NCBI RefSeq assembly: GCF_900107035.1
Contig: NZ_FNOJ01000010.1
Coordinates: 51,693-115,692 of the forward strand
Reading direction: 5' to 3'
DNA from: Alicyclobacillus hesperidum
Lineage (GTDB): Bacteria; Bacillota; Bacilli; Alicyclobacillales; Alicyclobacillaceae
DNA length: 64,000 nucleotides
The notes under the pieces were generated by a model. That model searched no databases and was not told the DNA's origin. It was given only the letters and a program-made list of their open reading frames with translations. How positions within the stretch are numbered: the first letter of the stretch is position 1; each line of letters starts with the position of its first letter. Position numbers and translations under genes: made by a program. Positions 37,184-46,464 of this stretch are shown one piece after another.

Positions 37184-40100
37184 TTACGGGGCGTCCGCAG
37201 TCGGCGATTTGTGCAATGGCAAGCGGATTTCTGCCGTCGTACCCTGCCCGGGGGCACTGCGATAGCGGATCGTTCCACCGTGCTGTTCAACAATTTTGAA
37301 GCTCACCATAAGGCCAAGGCCTGTCCCCTTGTCTTTCGTCGTGTAGAAGGGCTCGCCGAGTCGCGCCAGCTTCTCCTCAGGAATGCCTACCCCTTGATCC
37401 TGCACGGTCAAAAGCACGTCTTCGTCAGCAGTCAACGCTAAGTGCACGGATACGACGCCGCCATTTGGCATCGCCTCAATGGCATTTTTCACGAGGTTGA
37501 TAAACACCTGCTTCAACTGGTTTTCCACGCACTCCATCATCAACTCTTCCATCGCCGTTTCAAACACAATCTCAACCTGATTAAGCAAGGCCTGAGTCTC
37601 TAACAGCATCACAACATCTCGAATCACGTCGACCAAGTTGGCTGGTTTGAAGTGTAACGCCTGTGGCTTGGACAGCACAAGCAACTCGTTAATAATCGTC
37701 TCGATCCGCTCTAATTCCTGATGCATGATTTCCAAATATGATTCGCTGTGCGAACCAGTGCGAATCAACTTCGTAAATCCCTTTAACGCCGTCAGCGGGT
37801 TGCGAATTTCATGCGCGATGCCCGCCGCCAACTCCCCGACAGCGGACAGCATTTCCGACTTGCGCAGAAGTTCTTCCGTTTCCTTGATTTCCGTAATATC
37901 CTCCGCAACCTTCAAGTAATGAATCGTGTCACCCTGATCGCTCAGAATGGGAACGAGCGACAACGACTCCCAATATGTCGTACCGTCCTTGCGCAAGGTT
38001 GGCAACTCGCCTGCCCATCGACTCTCGCCCGCCACCGAGTTCCAGATGGACGCATAACTTGTCTCACCACTGCCCCATACGTGCAGTGACGCGATATCCT
38101 TGCCAACTATCTCGTCGTGTGTAAAACCCGTGCACTCACAGAACTTGGGATTCACGTATTCGATCGCGCCGGATGGGTCGGTAATGACGACGATGCTCGG
38201 ACTTTGCTCAATGGCATAGGACAACTTGCGCAGCTCTTCGTTCATCTTCTTCATGCTTGTGATATCGACGAATGTCAGCACTATGCCCTTAATCGGTTGC
38301 TCAGCCGTGCGATACGGCAAAATCCGGACACTGTACCAATACCCTGTCTTGCTCTCGATCTCGCGTTCAATCGGTAGGCTGGTAGCCAATACTTTTTCCG
38401 CATCCTGAATCATTTCATCGTACTTGAGATGGTGCGAGATATGCGAGATGGGGCGCCCAATGTCGACTTCAAGCAAATTGATCTCTTTTGTAATAGCTGG
38501 CGTAAACCGTCTGACCTTCATCTCTCGATCCAGGAACAACGTTCCTATTTGCGTGCTTGCGAGGAAGTTGTCCATGTCATTGTTCAATTCGGTCAACTGC
38601 TGAATGTTGAGTTGGTATTCCGCATTGATCGTCAGTAGCTCTTCGTTGACGGAATGTAATTCTTCGTTTGTACTCTGTAACTCTTCGTTGGCAGCAACGA
38701 TTTCTTCATTGGTTGCCTGCAGTTCTTCATTCGATGTCTCTAACTCCTCGACCGTCACTTGCAACTTTTCTTGATACATCTGCAGTTCCCGTTCCAGTTC
38801 AATCACGTGCTGGTTGACGCTTGTCACCATATCGCCATAGGTAGACACCGAATGCGGCCTACGTTCCACCTCTTTGAAGAGAACCAAGACGTGATTGCGA
38901 AAGCGATCCACATTGCGGGAAAGTGGGCGAACCACCAAAGTGATGCGCACATCGTTGCCATCTTTGATATGTACGTCATCGTAAACGACTTCCAGGCTGC
39001 CCTTTCTGATTTTACTTATAGCCGTCACGATAGCCACGGAAATCGACGAATCGAACATCTTGTGAACGTTGTTACTGGGTCTACCATTGGCAAGAGCTAG
39101 ATACTTGTTAACATTCCCGTGTAAAGACACGACGTCCTGTTTGTCGTCAATCACGACACAAGGAGGCATGTGCTCCTCAACAAAAATCCGGTACAATTCG
39201 TCCGTGTGCGATGACCCACCCGCCCGTGTTTGCTGCTTTACGGCTTCCGCGCGCGGCGCTAAATCGACGTGTGTCGACACCCCTTTGATACCCGTGGGCA
39301 AGGATGGCGCCTGCTGATACAATGCGAGTGCACCGCTCGCATCTGCGTGCTGAAAGATGTTCCATTTCGCATTCACGGGCACAAACAGTTTTGCCAACCG
39401 GCCAATGCTTTCACTGGGCCCCAGAAACAAAAACCCATGAGAATGCAGCGCGAAGTGAAACAGTGACAATATCCGATGCTGCACGTCCGATTGTAAATAG
39501 ATCAACATGTTGCGACACGTAATCAAATCGGTATTCATGAACGGCGGATCTTTCGTGATGTTATGCGGCGCAAAGATAATCATTTTGCGAATCTCGGGCT
39601 TGACCTGGTAGCCTGCGTCGACGCGCGTAAAAAACGCTTGTAGTCGTGTCCGATTCACGACTTTTTCGATTTCGACGGGATACACGCCATTCCCCGCGAA
39701 GGAAATAGCATCCCTATCCAAATCGGTCGCAAAGATCTTCACGTTATACTTCGTCCCGGTTGCCGCCATATATTCTTGCATTAAGATGGCGATGGAATAG
39801 GCCTCTTCACCCGTCGAACAGCCGGCCACCCAGACACGCACTTCCCGCTCGCGTGACCGGTTTGCAAAGATGTGGGGCAACACTTGCTCATATATGATTT
39901 GAAACGCCTTCGGATCGCGAAAAAAACTCGTTACACCAATGAGCAGGTCTTTGTGCAAATCCTGCACCGACTCGGGGTGCGTCTGCAATAGCTCAAGGTA
40001 CTGCTCAACGTCCGGGATATTCTCGATGCCCATCCTTCGTTTTAAACGCCTAATGACGCCATCGCGCTTGTACACCTGGTAGTCTATACCAGTATTTTGA

Positions 40101-40783
40101 AAAAGCAGATCCAGTATCCGCTGATATTTTTGTGAATCCACCTCATCGTCATAATCCTCGCCGGATACATGCTCATTCGATCGCGTGGTCCCGACCATCT
40201 GCTCACCGCGCCCGAGACTTTCTAGTTGAGCGGCCAACTGGTCTGGCGGCAGTACCGCATCGACGACGCCTGAGGCCAACGCACTGCGCGGCATACCGTC
40301 AAATTTCGCCGACTCGTTCTGAACAAAGACCTTGCCGCCGTTGCGCTTGATGGTGACAATCCCGCGCGAACCGTCGCTGCCAGTGCCGGAGAGCACCACA
40401 CCCACTGCCCGCTCCCGAATATCCTGCCCAAGCGAATGAAAAAAGCCATCGATAGGAAGATGCAATTCTCCCTTGATTGCCGTGTGGTCGTGGACAACGA
40501 GACGTCCATTTTCAATAAAGAGATTTTTACGCGGTGGATTTAAATAGACAACGTTGGGTTCGATGGGCATATCGTGTTCGGCTTGAACAATGCGCATCGA
40601 CGTGTGCGTGCCAAGCAACTCCGCCATAAAGCTTCGATAGTTAGGTGATAAGTGTTGAATTACGACGAATGCCATCCCTGTATCCGGTGCAAGATGTTCA
40701 AACAAAGCCGTGAGCGCTTCCAGCCCCCCGGCAGATGCACCAATCCCTACGATGTAGGACGGTCGCAGTTCGGATGAAGTCAT
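37184..40783 (-). CDS. CheB-CheR-PAS hybrid histidine kinase
   Basis: A 1199-residue multidomain signalling protein. Residues ~8-190 are a CheB methylesterase ([15 protein letters not shown] with the Ser, [20 protein letters not shown]). Residues ~205-480 are a CheR SAM methyltransferase ([20 protein letters not shown]). A long coiled coil of repeated EELQxTNEE units follows (~640-710), then two PAS domains, the second starting [20 protein letters not shown]. The C-terminus is a kinase: H box [16 protein letters not shown] box [12 protein letters not shown] boxes QDQGVGIP and [10 protein letters not shown]. No membrane helix and no receiver domain. ATG 40783 has AAGGGG upstream. It is the last gene of an operon with the 126-residue and ABM-type genes. 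Confidence 0.92.
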   Translation of the reverse strand: MTSSELRPSYIVGIGASAGGLEALTALFEHLAPDTGMAFVVIQHLSPNYRSFMAELLGTHTSMRIVQAEHDMPIEPNVVYLNPPRKNLFIENGRLVVHDHTAIKGELHLPIDGFFHSLGQDIRERAVGVVLSGTGSDGSRGIVTIKRNGGKVFVQNESAKFDGMPRSALASGVVDAVLPPDQLAAQLESLGRGEQMVGTTRSNEHVSGEDYDDEVDSQKYQRILDLLFQNTGIDYQVYKRDGVIRRLKRRMGIENIPDVEQYLELLQTHPESVQDLHKDLLIGVTSFFRDPKAFQIIYEQVLPHIFANRSREREVRVWVAGCSTGEEAYSIAILMQEYMAATGTKYNVKIFATDLDRDAISFAGNGVYPVEIEKVVNRTRLQAFFTRVDAGYQVKPEIRKMIIFAPHNITKDPPFMNTDLITCRNMLIYLQSDVQHRILSLFHFALHSHGFLFLGPSESIGRLAKLFVPVNAKWNIFQHADASGALALYQQAPSLPTGIKGVSTHVDLAPRAEAVKQQTRAGGSSHTDELYRIFVEEHMPPCVVIDDKQDVVSLHGNVNKYLALANGRPSNNVHKMFDSSISVAIVTAISKIRKGSLEVVYDDVHIKDGNDVRITLVVRPLSRNVDRFRNHVLVLFKEVERRPHSVSTYGDMVTSVNQHVIELERELQMYQEKLQVTVEELETSNEELQATNEEIVAANEELQSTNEELHSVNEELLTINAEYQLNIQQLTELNNDMDNFLASTQIGTLFLDREMKVRRFTPAITKEINLLEVDIGRPISHISHHLKYDEMIQDAEKVLATSLPIEREIESKTGYWYSVRILPYRTAEQPIKGIVLTFVDITSMKKMNEELRKLSYAIEQSPSIVVITDPSGAIEYVNPKFCECTGFTHDEIVGKDIASLHVWGSGETSYASIWNSVAGESRWAGELPTLRKDGTTYWESLSLVPILSDQGDTIHYLKVAEDITEIKETEELLRKSEMLSAVGELAAGIAHEIRNPLTALKGFTKLIRTGSHSESYLEIMHQELERIETIINELLVLSKPQALHFKPANLVDVIRDVVMLLETQALLNQVEIVFETAMEELMMECVENQLKQVFINLVKNAIEAMPNGGVVSVHLALTADEDVLLTVQDQGVGIPEEKLARLGEPFYTTKDKGTGLGLMVSFKIVEQHGGTIRYRSAPGQGTTAEIRLPLHKSPTADAP

Positions 40784-40788
40784 GCGTC

Positions 40789-41169
40789 TCACCCCTTGTC
40801 TGCAAAACGGCATTGCGACCTCAATCTTTCCACGGCGACCGATAAAGCTTTCGCGAAAAACGTCCGCCTTTCCGCCGTCAACTCTGTCCTCTCAGAAACA
40901 GTTTCCACCATCTTGCACAGGTTGTCCATCAAATGCTCCACGGACATTCCATGCGCTTCTAATATCCCATTCAGCCAAATTGCATAATCCGTGAATATGT
41001 CCATGTTCTCAAGTTGAAACGCAGTCTCGAGATGGCGCACGTGATGAACGTTATCCTCGCGACACTTGATCCTACCCACTTCACCGTATCGCTCGTACCA
41101 TTCGGGATGATCCCGATACAAATTTGCCACGACGTCATCTATCCACGCTGCACAAATTCGTTCAATCAC
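40789..41169 (-). CDS. 126-residue helical protein, B12-sensor N-terminal-module-like
   Basis: GTG 41169 overlaps the stop of the gene before it and is preceded by AGGTGGTGGCGGA. The product is almost entirely helical: AAWIDDVVANLYRDHPEWYE, VHHVRHLETAFQLENMDIFT, DYAIWLNGILEAHGMSVEHL. The pattern H-x2-HLETA..., DYxxWL..L...G resembles the helical module found at the N-terminus of some cobalamin-binding sensory proteins; this is recalled similarity, not a search result. It ends 5 bp before the CheB-CheR kinase, so they are coupled. Function unknown. Confidence 0.6.
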   Translation of the reverse strand: MIERICAAWIDDVVANLYRDHPEWYERYGEVGRIKCREDNVHHVRHLETAFQLENMDIFTDYAIWLNGILEAHGMSVEHLMDNLCKMVETVSERTELTAERRTFFAKALSVAVERLRSQCRFADKG

Positions 41170-41477
41170 TCCGCCACCACCTGATACTTGCGGACTGTCG
41201 GTCGCACGGATCTTAACTCGGCGTCCGGATAACGCTTCTCGAGTTCGTGCACGCGGCGAAAATCGTCGCTCCGCGCCCACGCCAAATACGAGTCTTTGTC
41301 TTGCCAGGTCAATTGCACGGTCAGCTCTTCCGGGCGACGTTCGTTCTGCAACAATTGAAATGAAAGAAAACCTGGCCACTTGTCGACGCTTCCGGTGCGG
41401 TGGCGATAGATAGCAATAACCTCGCTCACCTTCTCCAACGGCACGACAATGGTTGAATGCACGATATACATATTCAC
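41166..41477 (-). CDS. ABM-fold (antibiotic biosynthesis monooxygenase-like) protein
   Basis: A ~103-residue ferredoxin-like-fold protein of the ABM/HmoB type. It has YIVHSTIVVPLEKVSEVIAI, PGFLSFQLLQNERRPEEL and LTWQDKDSYLAWARSDDF, with Trp and His at family positions. Members include heme-degrading monooxygenases and small quinol monooxygenases; catalytic type is not decidable. GTG 41477 has GAGG at seven bases; ATG 41483 sits on top of the ribosome site and ATG 41471 is too far. First gene of the operon leading to the kinase. Confidence 0.75.
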   Translation of the reverse strand: MNMYIVHSTIVVPLEKVSEVIAIYRHRTGSVDKWPGFLSFQLLQNERRPEELTVQLTWQDKDSYLAWARSDDFRRVHELEKRYPDAELRSVRPTVRKYQVVAE

Positions 41478-41571
41478 TCTCATTCCTCAGGCCTGACTGC
41501 ATGAGCATCATTATGAAATATGAAACGTCTGTTGTCACCTTTTGTCTGGACGCCTATACCCGTTGTGCCAC

Positions 41572-41602
41572 AAAAAAAGGCCCATGCCAACTCGCATGGG
41601 CC
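41572..41602 (-). terminator. Intrinsic terminator of pstS
   Basis: On the minus strand GGCCCATGC / GCATGGGCC (perfect 9-bp stem, 6-base loop) is followed by a run of seven T. It lies ~25 bp after the pstS stop. Confidence 0.9.
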
Positions 41603-41627
41603 TGAAAGAGTGACCAAATGACGGAAA

Positions 41628-42707
41628 TCAGCCATGAATATGGTCGATTTGCGCTTTGCTCAGCGCGCTGATACTGGGTGGTAACGGCAAAAAATTGACA
41701 GGCGTCATGTACTTCGCCTGCTGGCCGCCACTAGGGCTGATCGCCCACTGCAAGAAATCCTTTAGCATAGTCGCCGTATCGGTGTCCGGCTGCTTGCGGT
41801 TGACGATGACATACTCGAAATTAATGAGCGGATACGAATCGATTCCCGGCTCGTAGATGAGCGAGATCGCCTCGTTCTGCGGAACGTGTTGGGCTCCAAC
41901 TTTTGCCGCTGCCTGAATCGTTGCAGGTGTCGGCAACACAAACTTGCCTGCACGATTTTGCATAGCCGCTTCACCCATGGTCGGGCTCGTTGCCAACGCC
42001 TGTTTCAGATAACTAATGCCCACATAGGAGAGGGAGTACGGCGTTTTGGCCAAGGCGTCGACGATACCGCTGTTGCCTTTCGCACCGATCTGCCCTTGCA
42101 CCGCTGGCCATGACACACTCGTGCCATACCCCACGTTTGCCGCCCACCAATGATTTGTATCGCATAGCAAGGTTGTAAAGAGAAATGTGTCGCCACTGCC
42201 GTCTGAGCGACGCACGGTCACAATGGGCTTATTGGGCAGCGGAAGCCCCCGATTCAAAGCTGCAATACGCGCGTCATTCCACTTCGTAATTTTCCCTTCG
42301 TAAATCAAAGCAAGCACGTTGCCTGACAGTTTCAAGTGCTGAGATGGCTTCAAACCCGGCAAATTGTACATAATGGTTTGGGCAGAAATCGCCATTGGAA
42401 TGTTCTCTACGCCCGGGGCAGAGGCGGCCTCTGAAGGAGCAAGGTATGCATCGGAAGCACCGATGTTCACCGTGCCCGCGATGGCGTCCGAAATGCCAGT
42501 ACCGCTACCGGTTGCGGCAGCGCTTATCGATACGTTTGGCGCGACGGCCCTGTAGGCAGGAATCCACTCTTGTTGGAAAAGTGGATACATGAGAGATGAC
42601 CCTGTCTCCGTCAACGATTGATTTGCGAACACAGGAGCCGCAGTGCCACTCAAAAGGATACCTGCCGTTACCATGCCAACAGTCCACATCTGTTTCGTCG
42701 TGCGCAT
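41628..42707 (-). CDS. pstS: Phosphate ABC transporter substrate-binding protein PstS
   Basis: A 359-residue secreted phosphate-binding protein. The signal peptide is MRTTKQMWTVGMVTAGILLS with cleavage near VFA-NQ. The mature part has LTETGSSLMYPLFQQEW, AAATGSGTGISDAIAGTVNIGASD, YEGKITKWNDARIAALN and VTVRRSDGSGDTFLFTTLL, the phosphate-contact loops. No lipobox Cys is evident. AGGAGGG precedes ATG 42707. No pstC, pstA, pstB or phoU lies nearby, so it is an orphan with its own terminator. A Pho-box-like repeat lies ~65-90 bp upstream. Confidence 0.9.
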   Translation of the reverse strand: MRTTKQMWTVGMVTAGILLSGTAAPVFANQSLTETGSSLMYPLFQQEWIPAYRAVAPNVSISAAATGSGTGISDAIAGTVNIGASDAYLAPSEAASAPGVENIPMAISAQTIMYNLPGLKPSQHLKLSGNVLALIYEGKITKWNDARIAALNRGLPLPNKPIVTVRRSDGSGDTFLFTTLLCDTNHWWAANVGYGTSVSWPAVQGQIGAKGNSGIVDALAKTPYSLSYVGISYLKQALATSPTMGEAAMQNRAGKFVLPTPATIQAAAKVGAQHVPQNEAISLIYEPGIDSYPLINFEYVIVNRKQPDTDTATMLKDFLQWAISPSGGQQAKYMTPVNFLPLPPSISALSKAQIDHIHG

Positions 42708-42770
42708 TTGTATGACCCTCCTGAAATGTGTTTTGCAGTAACGCTTGACGTAGACAGAGTAGACAAAGTT

Positions 42771-42798
42771 GGTAAATATACCGTGACCGTTTTGTGAA
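42771..42798 (-). promoter_or_regulatory. Pho-box-like direct repeats upstream of pstS
   Basis: Read on the minus strand, TTCACA, GTCACG and TTTACC occur at an exact 11-base period, the spacing of PhoP-binding TT(A/C/T)ACA repeats in Bacillus. The middle copy is the weakest. Confidence 0.45.
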
Positions 42799-42955
42799 GT
42801 TCCTGCATGGAAATTCTTTATTTTCTTCTTGATCCAGGTTTGGTTGCGCCAATTGCGAACAAAGACTGACATTGTCATCTGCACGCGATAAGTTGAATGT
42901 ATTTGCGAGATTCATCTGCTACAATTTGCGAAGGCTTTGAAAGGTGGTGCGGTGA

Positions 42956-43414
42956 TTGGCCGTATTTGTTTCCTATCTGAATGAAGCTTGTATTCTACTG
43001 AGCGCACTGTGCTTTGCTATCGGCTGGGTACAAATCCGAAAGCATCGAGTGCGGGTACATCGCCGCTGGATGCTGACCGGAGTCGTATTTGCCGCGTTGT
43101 TCTTCATCATCTACGCTCTAAAGACCTTCATCATTGGCGACAACGAGTTCGGCGGACCAAAGTCCCAGCGCGTTTTTTACTACACGTTTTTGCAGGCACA
43201 CTCCATCCTCGCAACTGTCGCGGCGGTGCTTGGTATCGTGACGCTCGTCTTCGCTCTGCGCGGCCGGTTTTCAAGGCACCGCAAAATTGGCCCGTGGACC
43301 GTCGTCACTTGGTTCGTGACGGCGGCGACAGGGCTCGTCGTCTTCATCCTCCTGTATATACTATACACACCAGGACAGGCGGCGAGTTTGCTACACTCAT
43401 ATCTCGGACACTGA
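42956..43414 (+). CDS. DUF420 membrane protein (YozB/CtaM-like)
   Basis: A 152-residue protein with four membrane helices and conserved His residues: KHRVRVHRRWMLTGVVFAAL, FYYTFLQAHSILATVAAVLG, HRKIGPWTVVTWFVTAATGL. The DUF420 family includes CtaM, needed for maturation of aa3-type heme-copper oxidases, so it may serve the qox oxidase encoded 8 kb away. The start is TTG 42956 with AAAGGTGG eight bases upstream; an in-frame stop immediately precedes it, so no longer start is possible. Confidence 0.82.
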   Translation: MAVFVSYLNEACILLSALCFAIGWVQIRKHRVRVHRRWMLTGVVFAALFFIIYALKTFIIGDNEFGGPKSQRVFYYTFLQAHSILATVAAVLGIVTLVFALRGRFSRHRKIGPWTVVTWFVTAATGLVVFILLYILYTPGQAASLLHSYLGH

Positions 43415-43443
43415 TATCGCGAGCTTCGCGACGGTTCCAACAT

Positions 43444-43475
43444 AGGGCCTGCCCTCACTTGGGGACAGGCCTTAT
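43444..43475 (+). terminator. Stem-loop after the DUF420 gene
   Basis: AGGGCCTGCCC ... GGGGACAGGCCT forms a ~10-bp stem with one mismatch, followed by TATTT. Confidence 0.6.
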
Positions 43476-43537
43476 TTGCGTTATGGTAGAAGGTACATAT
43501 ACAGGAGACATCTCCTGTTCACGTGGAGGTGCATCGC

Positions 43538-44323
43538 ATGGGCGACCGTGTCGTCATTGTCACCGGTGGCGGCCAAGGTATTGGCCGTGGTCTCGTCGAA
43601 GCGTTCAGCAACGTAGGCGATCATGTCGTGATCGCCGAAATTGACGAAGAGGCCGGCCGTGAGGTGGAAATGGAATTAGCCAAGCGTCAATGCCCGGGTG
43701 ACGCATGGTTTGTACAAACAAATGTCGCTGTGGAGGAATCCGTCTCTGCATTGGTGCAACATGTGACTCACCGCTACGGCCGGATCGACGTCGTCGTAAA
43801 CAATGCGGGGCTTGGGGCCCCCAACGTCCCGGTGGAGGAACTGCCTGTCGCCGTCTGGGACGAAATTCTCGGCGTCAATCTGCGTGGGCCTTTTCTTATG
43901 GCGAAGCATACGGCTCCCTGGCTACGTCAGTCGCGGGGATGTATTGTCAACATTGCATCAACACGCGCGCTGATGTCAGAAGCAAACACGGAGCCATACT
44001 CGGCGTCAAAGGGAGGCATTCTCGCCCTGACGCACGCGCTTGCCGTCAGTCTCGGCCCCGATGTCCGTGTCAACGCCATCTCGCCAGGTTGGATTGAAGT
44101 TGGCGACTGGCAGAAGCAAAGTCGGCGCACACACCCGGTGCACCGTCCGGTTGATCGCGAGCAACATCCAGTTGGGCGCGTCGGCGTTCCTGACGATATC
44201 GCGCAAGCTTGCCTGTTTCTCGCATCTTCCGCATCGTCATTCATGACCGGGCAAAATCTCGTGATCGACGGCGGCATGACGATTAAGATGATTTATGAAC
44301 CCGATGACGAGGTGAACGCATGA
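43538..44323 (+). CDS. Short-chain dehydrogenase/reductase (SDR)
   Basis: A 261-residue classical SDR. The NAD(P) site is VIVTGGGQGIGRGLVEAF, followed by VVNNAGLGAP. The active Tyr-x3-Lys is in NTEPYSASKGGIL, with Ser in VNIASTRALM. The C-terminus MTGQNLVIDGGMTIKM is family-typical. The acidic residue after strand 2 (AEIDEEAG) favours NAD. GTGGAGGTG precedes ATG 43538. Its stop overlaps the next gene's start (ATGA), so it leads a three-gene redox operon. Confidence 0.92.
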   Translation: MGDRVVIVTGGGQGIGRGLVEAFSNVGDHVVIAEIDEEAGREVEMELAKRQCPGDAWFVQTNVAVEESVSALVQHVTHRYGRIDVVVNNAGLGAPNVPVEELPVAVWDEILGVNLRGPFLMAKHTAPWLRQSRGCIVNIASTRALMSEANTEPYSASKGGILALTHALAVSLGPDVRVNAISPGWIEVGDWQKQSRRTHPVHRPVDREQHPVGRVGVPDDIAQACLFLASSASSFMTGQNLVIDGGMTIKMIYEPDDEVNA

Positions 44324-45480
44324 CATCGTTTACTTACTCGATTGCCACCGATATTCAATTTGGCGAAGGCGTCAGCCAGCAGTTGGCGCATCACTTATTG
44401 CGCCTCGGCTTTGGGCGCCGTTTGTTGCTGGTGACCGATGAGGGCCTGATGGCGACGGGCATTCCGCAAACCATCGTCAAAAATCTACAAGCATCTGGTT
44501 TTCTGCCGCAACTTTTCACGGAAGTCAAAGCCAACCCGCGCGACGAAGATTGCTTGCGTGGCGCACAGGCCTTCCAGCGCTATCGCGCCGATGCGGTTGT
44601 CGCTGTAGGTGGCGGTAGTGCGATGGACACCGCAAAAGCCATCGCACTTCTCGGGCGCCAAGGCGGTGCCCCCTTGGATTACGCGGATGGACGCCGCAGC
44701 TATGGAGCGACAGCGCCCATCGCATGTGTGCCTACCACCGCGGGGACCGGCTCAGAAGTCACCCGCTCGGCAGTAATCACCGAAAGCAAAAGCCATCGCA
44801 AATTGACCTTAAAGCACGAACGTTTGCGCCCTGCACTTGCCGTGCTCGATCCGCTGCTCACCCGTTCCTTACCTCCAGCCGTCACGGCGGCCACTGGCGT
44901 TGACGCCCTGGTGCACGCGATTGAGGGTTACACGTGTACCTTGACGCAGCCTCTATCGCAGGCGTTCGGCGCATCCGCTATGCCGCGGATTTATCGAGCG
45001 TTACCAAAAGCGTACCACCATCCTGACGATCTCGCCGCCCGCAGCGACATGCTACTTGGCAGCTTGCTGGCCGGAATGTGCTTTGGCAGCAGCGACGTGG
45101 CGGCGGTGCACTGCCTCGCAGAAGCGCTCGGCAGTCTGTATGATACGCCACACGGCCTCGCTAACGCCGTTTTCCTGTTGCCCGTGCTCCGCTACAACGC
45201 AACCACATGCGGATGGCTCTACGCCGAGGTCGCGCGTCATATGCGTGTTGCCGATGCAAAACAGAGTGACGATGACGCGGTGGCGGCACTTCTGGACGCG
45301 CTTGCCGAATGGTTGCGAGATCTATCCATCCCAACTCTTTCGCAACTTCCCGAAGTTCGCCGTGCAGACGATGAGCGGTTGGTGAACCTTGCCCTCTTGA
45401 ACGGCTCTACCTCGAGTAATCCACGCACACTCAGCGCGGATGACTACCGGTCAATTCTCGAAGAAGCGTATCGAATGTAA
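44320..45480 (+). CDS. Iron-containing alcohol dehydrogenase
   Basis: A 386-residue group III alcohol dehydrogenase with AVGGGSAMDTAKAIALLG, PTTAGTGSEVTRSAVIT, ATGVDALVHAIEGYTC and the metal-site region HCLAEALGSLYDTPHGLANA. It is translationally coupled to the SDR. It is a paralogue of the enzyme at 18.2-19.4 kb. Substrate unknown. Confidence 0.92.
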   Translation: MTSFTYSIATDIQFGEGVSQQLAHHLLRLGFGRRLLLVTDEGLMATGIPQTIVKNLQASGFLPQLFTEVKANPRDEDCLRGAQAFQRYRADAVVAVGGGSAMDTAKAIALLGRQGGAPLDYADGRRSYGATAPIACVPTTAGTGSEVTRSAVITESKSHRKLTLKHERLRPALAVLDPLLTRSLPPAVTAATGVDALVHAIEGYTCTLTQPLSQAFGASAMPRIYRALPKAYHHPDDLAARSDMLLGSLLAGMCFGSSDVAAVHCLAEALGSLYDTPHGLANAVFLLPVLRYNATTCGWLYAEVARHMRVADAKQSDDDAVAALLDALAEWLRDLSIPTLSQLPEVRRADDERLVNLALLNGSTSSNPRTLSADDYRSILEEAYRM

Positions 45481-45503
45481 ATCTAACCGGAAGGTGGACT
45501 TTA

Positions 45504-46412
45504 TTGAAAACGCGCGAACTCGGAAAAAGTGGCATTCAGATTAGCGCCGTCGGCTTGGGCTGTATGTCCTTACCCCCTGATCCATCCGTCTCCCTGCCTA
45601 TGTTGCGTCAGGCTTTTGAGGCGGGTATTACGTTTTTTGACACCGCGGATTTGTATGGTCAAGGCCGCAATGAAGAATTGGTCGGTCAAGCATTTGCCGG
45701 GATGCGCAGCGAGGTCGTGATCGCAACGAAAGTGGGAAATCGCTTTGAGCCAGGGAAACCTGGTTGGCAGTGGGACCCTTCGCCTGCATACATCGAGCAG
45801 GCGATCGCGGCCAGCTTGCGCCGCCTGCGCACCGACTATATCGATTTGTACCAACTGCACGGTGGCACAATGGATGATCCGTTTGACGAGATCGTCGATG
45901 TCCTTGAACGTCTTAAGGAAAAAGGTTGGATTCGGGCGTACGGCATATCTTCCATCCGGCCGAATGTCATTCAACGTTACCTGCAGGGCGCAAACATTGA
46001 CTCCATCATGATGCAGTACAGCCTTCTGGATAGGCGGCCAGAGGAATGGTTTGCTGAAATCCGGTCATACGACGTCAGCGTCATCGCACGTGGACCGGTT
46101 GCCAGGGGATGGTTGACAGGACGTAAAGAGGTGAACGATGACGACACATACCTCGAGTGGTCTGCGGCGGATTTGACGCGTGCGATTGCCCTGTTGCAAA
46201 AGGCTGCGCCGGAGCGAACACCCGGGCAAGCCGCCTTAGCCTTTTCTTTACATCCGGAAGTCGTCGCATGCGCAATTCCTGGCGCGAGTTCGCCAGATCA
46301 GTTGTCCGAAAATGTGGAGGCTGGTAAGCTGTCCGGGTTGACTGATGATGCACTTCGTGAATTGAAACAGGCCTTCCCCGCCGCACAATACAAAGAACAC
46401 CGGCCGTTTTGA
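45504..46412 (+). CDS. Aldo/keto reductase
   Basis: A 302-residue AKR with Asp/Tyr in FFDTADLYGQGRNEELVG, Lys in VVIATKVGNRF, and His in IDLYQLHGGTMDDPFDEI. The C-terminal PGASSPDQLSENVEA binds NADPH phosphate. The group resembles general stress YhdN-like AKRs. The start is TTG 45504 with AAGGTGG upstream. It lies 23 bp after the alcohol dehydrogenase, as the third gene of the operon. Confidence 0.9.
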   Translation: MKTRELGKSGIQISAVGLGCMSLPPDPSVSLPMLRQAFEAGITFFDTADLYGQGRNEELVGQAFAGMRSEVVIATKVGNRFEPGKPGWQWDPSPAYIEQAIAASLRRLRTDYIDLYQLHGGTMDDPFDEIVDVLERLKEKGWIRAYGISSIRPNVIQRYLQGANIDSIMMQYSLLDRRPEEWFAEIRSYDVSVIARGPVARGWLTGRKEVNDDDTYLEWSAADLTRAIALLQKAAPERTPGQAALAFSLHPEVVACAIPGASSPDQLSENVEAGKLSGLTDDALRELKQAFPAAQYKEHRPF

Positions 46413-46464
46413 GCCGGTGTTCCGTTAGCGGTCAAATTGGTTCGGACTTTGCGACTTCGGGCTT

